Source: Panagrolaimus kolymaensis
Taxonomy: Eukaryota > Nematoda > Chromadorea > Rhabditida > Panagrolaimidae
Assembly (NCBI GenBank): GCA_028622995.1
Contig: JAJQJQ010000021.1
Coordinates: 682,001 to 746,000 of the forward strand
Length of the DNA stretch: 64,000 nucleotides
Direction of reading: 5' to 3'
The notes under the pieces are model-generated. The model saw only the letters and a program-made list of their open reading frames with translations, was not told the origin of the DNA and searched no databases. The position numbers were made by a program, and so were the translations under genes. Below are positions 60,701 through 64,000 of the stretch, piece after piece; the first letter of the stretch is position 1; the number at the start of each line of letters is the position of its first letter.

Positions 60701-63700
60701 TTTTAAAAAAAAGAAGTCCATTGAAACATATTTTATTATTAATTTCAACCTCGACACGAAAAAAACCTTCTTATTTTGGTACAAAAACATTAAAACCAAT
60801 TCAGTTTAAAAAAAGCTTACCAACAATGGGAAGTAAAACATCTGCGGAACAATGAGAATCTCCATAAAGATTTGATGCCACAGCAGTGTAAGTTCCAACC
60901 CAAGATTTAGTAAAATTATTTATCACTAATTTGTGTGTTTTTCCATTTTTGTTACTTTCTGCTCCTTTATTTTCATGAATGGCTTTTCCATTTAAAAGCC
61001 ATTTAATTTCAGGTTCTGGATTTCCTTCCACAAAGCATTCAAGGGTTACAATTTCGCCTTCTTTAGAGACTTGAATATTAATTAATTTTTGAGTGAATCT
61101 TGGCATATTTGGAACATATTCCACTTTACTTTCCATTGCAGTTTCCACTGTTACCATAGCTTGAGAGCTTGCTTCACCCAATTTATTTTCTATTTTACAT
61201 TCGTATATTCCTTGATGATCTTTATGAGCTTCATAAATCTTTAAAAATGCTATTCGACCATCAAAATATGTCCTCAATGTTTTGGATTCAGCTACTAAAT
61301 TTCCATCATGCATCCATTCAATAGTTGGTTCGGGTAATGCATCGACTTCGCATTCAAGTAGCTCTCGATTGCCTTCATGAACTTTAGCATCACAAAGGTG
61401 TCGAGTTATCAATGGAGCTTTAGGTTTTCGTGTGGGACTTGGCGAACGACTTCGCTGTGAAGAACTAAGCCCCGTGGGAGCAACTTTAACTTGACAATGA
61501 GTCCAATCCTTTCCAGATGAATTTTCTGCTTCACATGTATATTCTCCTGCATCATCTGGATGGGCTCTCATAATGGAAAGTCGAATGGTACCTTTTCGAT
61601 CAACATATTGCAGCATTCGATTTGGCATAATTATTAATTTTAAACCATTATGATACCAAGTTATTGAAGGTGGTGGACGACCCAAAACAGAGCATTCAAG
61701 AACGATTTCACTATTTTCCATTACCGAATGATTTATGAGAGTGTCAGTGAATTTTGGTGCAATGTTGTGAAGGGCTTCCGAAGCTGAAAAAATTTAAGAT
61801 TTTTAATTTTATAAGTGGATTGTCAGTTTTAAAAAAAGAGGACTATCTCGTTCAATCAATTTTTATTTTTATTATTTTTTAAAAGCTTTCATTAGCATTG
61901 TCAGTTTTATTCCTTTTTTTTTATCCATTCCTTCTATCAAAATCTAACTCAGTTTTTTTATTAACCTAATTTTAAAAAGTTTAAATTAATTTTCTCAAAA
62001 CTACTTATTCATATGTTCGACAGTTTAATATTTATGATTGCAAATAATTGTCTACTATTTATTCCATTCTCCACAGTTTTTTTCCCACTTTTTTTGATTT
62101 ATGTTTTGCAGAACTTAAACAAATTTTCAGTTATTTCTATTTTTGCTAAATTGTTTGTTTGACAAAAATAAAATTCTCAGGCCTCAAATGAAGTTTAATT
62201 TAACTTTTTTTAAATCACTAATTTTGTTCAAACCCAGTTAATATTTTAATTTTTCCCAAAAGAAGAAAAGAGGAAAGATGTTACCAAAATAGTTTTTATA
62301 TTAATTAAATTTTTAATATGTTTTCATAACTTTTATTCACGTTCTCATTTTCCGCAAAACTATTGATATTACAGTTTAATAAAATCTTTAAAAATATAAA
62401 ATTATTTAAATTTAAATTTTTCTTGATGGCTATCTTGATAAGAAGCCGTTTACAGTTTTTTTAAAGAACTGTGATAAAAAATTCGCATCAGTTTTTTTCC
62501 TTATTTAAAAATACCTCATAGTTAAAAATATTTTTTATTTAATAATTTTGTAAAAAAAACGGATAACTTCGTGAAGCAGTTTTATTTTTGTCATATTTAT
62601 AAAAAGTTTCATAAATATTTTTTATTTTCCCCAAAAAGATTAGAGTTTAATTATTCGGGTTACTGAGTCCACAAGAAATGCGTTACACAGTTTAAAAAAA
62701 GTCTAATCTTATTATTCATCAATAAGAACAAAAACCGCATCTCAGTTTATTTAAAAATTTTTAAAAGCTAGATTTATTTAATTTTTAAACACCCTTAAAG
62801 ATTGTCTTTATGAAAATGCAGTTTTTGTTTAAAAAAAATAATATTAAACTAACTTGTTTCAGTTTTTTCCCATTAAGTTATATTCGAAAAATTCCAGTTT
62901 AAAAAACAACTAATTATTAGGAAAAAAGTTTATTGCATTGCAGATTTTTATTTTTATGCCCTTTATAATTGACCCTAAAGTTCATGACCCAATTTAAAAA
63001 TAATTAAATCTTATTATTTATTTTAAAAAAAGAATGTAAACCATTTGACAGTTTATTAAAATGTTTTAGAGCTAGAGTGCTTTTAAATTTGCAAAACTTT
63101 TGTAGACGTCTTTCCTCAATTATAACACAAATACAGTTTATGTTTTTCTTTAAAATAAAGATATGTATTAAAATTATGCCAGTTTTTTCTAATGAAAATA
63201 TGTTTTTCGGGAAGTTAAGTCTATTTCAGTTTTTTTAGTTGATTTAATAAAGATTACCCAAATACTCAGTTTATTTATAAATAAAATTTAAAAACTATTA
63301 AATCTGACAAGTTTTGTAATAATTTTAAAAAATTTTCAAATTCTTTATTAAAAATAAACTAATCTGGTACAGTTTTTATTTAAAAAAAACCATTTTGCAA
63401 ATAGATAAAGTTTTATTTTCTTTAAGAGTAATTCATGCTCAGTTTTAAAAACTTTTTGAAATTTTTCTAAATTTATTTAATTAATGATTTATTAATTATT
63501 TTGGAGAGTTTTATTAAAAAGTTGAGTCCTCCATCAAACTAACAATGCAGTTTTATATTTTAATTTTATTTTTCACCTATTTGGGATTATAAAAAAATCA
63601 AGCCCAGATTTTTTTTAAAGAAAATTAAACCAGATTGTTTCCAAAAAAAGCCTGAAGTCAGTTTAATTAAATATTTTAGAATTATAATAAACGCATTAAA

Positions 63701-64000
63701 TTTAAATTCAAATATGCCTTTTTATTGTAGAAATAAAAAATCATCTCCAACAGATTTTTTCTCGATTAAAAAGTTTTACAAAGTAATTAAAAACAATGTG
63801 CGCTCTAAACAGTTTGATAAATTATTTAAAAAATATATATTTCCTATATCGGAAGAATTTCTGATAAATATGCCACAGTTTTTATATGAAATTAAAAATA
63901 TTATTATGGTTTTATACAAAAAACTTGATTGCTCAATTGCTGTTTTTTTCCAAATTAAAATTTATTAAAAATATAAAAATAAGAAACTTACGTTCAATAT
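51752..64000 (-). CDS. Titin-like giant muscle protein, C-terminal 12 Ig domains and tail, 5' part outside window
   Basis: Exons: end of one at 64000-63992, then 61783-60821, 60361-59588, 58761-58250, 57123-55515, 53736-53415, 53335-53049 and 51843-51752 (TAA). Every join from 61783 down keeps phase. Twelve intracellular-type Ig domains follow one another (3+2+2 with one split by an intron, 3, 1, 1), each with the C-strand Trp and a DxGxY-type motif. No fibronectin type 3 or kinase domain lies in the window. Linkers include SQRSRSPSPTRKPKAP, a Pro/Glu stretch (PLPSPPPEPEPSTPEQTP) and a long basic/Ser-rich insert in the 57-kb exon (PSSPRSPKSPRKQK). The tail reads GSTAALRSPRSPHAPTIHHQ and ends KPTKKH. 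It is probably TTN-1-like; twitchin or obscurin cannot be excluded because the kinase region is not visible. Confidence 0.85.
51910..52003 (-). other. Possible alternative terminal or cassette exon of the titin-like gene
   Basis: A 94-base segment with acceptor TTTTATAG|C and donor AT|GTATGTG. Entered in phase 1 from the exon ending at 53049, it stays open for about 30 codons and stops with a TAA just before its own donor. Inclusion would therefore replace the C-terminal tail encoded at 51843-51752. It lacks CAGTTT, unlike the flanking intron. It could also be a chance pair of splice sites. Confidence 0.3.
54964..55160. mobile_element. Probable ~200-bp MITE-like insertion
   Basis: Imperfect inverted ends (GGTCGAGATGGGCTGG at the left; CCAGCCCTTTATCGAGG at the right) enclose CCCCTCCCTC-rich segments near both ends and a GAAAAAAAA centre. 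CAGTTT units stop at its borders and resume outside, as expected for an insertion. Confidence 0.45.

Larger units (their letters stand above)
51844..63991 (+). repeat. CAGTTT motif array, block 5 (titin-like gene introns)
   Basis: The introns 51844-53048, 53737-55514, 57124-58249, 58762-59587, 60362-60820 and 61784-63991 carry the motif in plus orientation at roughly 60-90 base spacing. The 1.6-kb exon 55515-57123 has only an isolated copy (about 56537). The 53737-55514 intron also holds a fold-back element. Confidence 0.8.

Noticed and set aside
281..63992. CAGTTT as a 3' splice site (TTTCAG) for plus-strand genes
   Set aside because: Most copies lack a T-rich tract before CAG and no plus-strand exons follow them.
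281..63992. CRISPR-like repeat-spacer array
   Set aside because: A six-base word with irregular spacing in eukaryotic introns does not resemble 23-37 base CRISPR repeats with uniform spacers.

Overview
The window looks like nuclear DNA of an invertebrate, most likely a nematode. It is very AT-rich (about four fifths A+T by eye). Introns follow GTAAG/GTTTG...TTTCAG or TTTTTAG rules. Two start codons lie 2 and 16 bases after a consensus 3' splice site, as in trans-spliced nematode mRNAs. The proteins are typical of animal muscle and spliceosomes. I cannot name the species.

Every gene I can support is on the minus strand, so the window reads right to left. (1) 51.75-64.0 kb holds the 3' part of a giant titin-like muscle gene, with 12 Ig domains and the C-terminal tail. 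(2) 48.3-49.4 kb is a two-exon MFAP1 spliceosome gene. (3) 47.2-47.8 kb is an intronless gene for a secreted Met/Asn/Pro-rich protein with a TATA box. (4) 45.6-46.1 kb is a Ser-rich reading frame. (5) 42.1-44.3 kb is a calmodulin-like EF-hand gene. (6) 34.0-38.5 kb is a five-exon zinc alcohol dehydrogenase. (7) 1-27.8 kb is the 5' part of a kettin gene: its true N-terminus, 11 Ig domains and a long Gln-rich insert in 13 exons, running off the left edge. Exon phases agree across every join listed for the multi-exon genes. The two giant genes encode thin-filament/sarcomere proteins; the four genes between them have no evident link to them.

The most striking signal is not a gene. The hexamer CAGTTT (often CAGTTA) occurs roughly every 60-80 bases through nearly all introns and intergenic DNA, several hundred times. 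It is almost always in one orientation on the plus strand, antisense to all genes, and is strongly depleted in exons. The motif is followed by 10-25 nearly pure A/T bases and preceded by about 20 bases of more complex, unique sequence. It resembles the C. elegans piRNA (21U) upstream motif CTGTTTCA with one core mismatch. I propose a dense array of small-RNA transcription units or some other uncatalogued noncoding code. This is inference and needs small-RNA data.

Motif-free islands (about 15.95-16.73, 18.49-19.57, 22.09-22.43, 31.2-32.47, 39.55-40.05, 46.1-48.5 kb) are rich in TC/GA tracts and may be promoters or enhancers. Other elements are four fold-back/MITE-like insertions, a 1.25-kb tandem duplication upstream of kettin, and five copies of TTGCTGCTCA in the likely 3' UTR of the titin-like gene.
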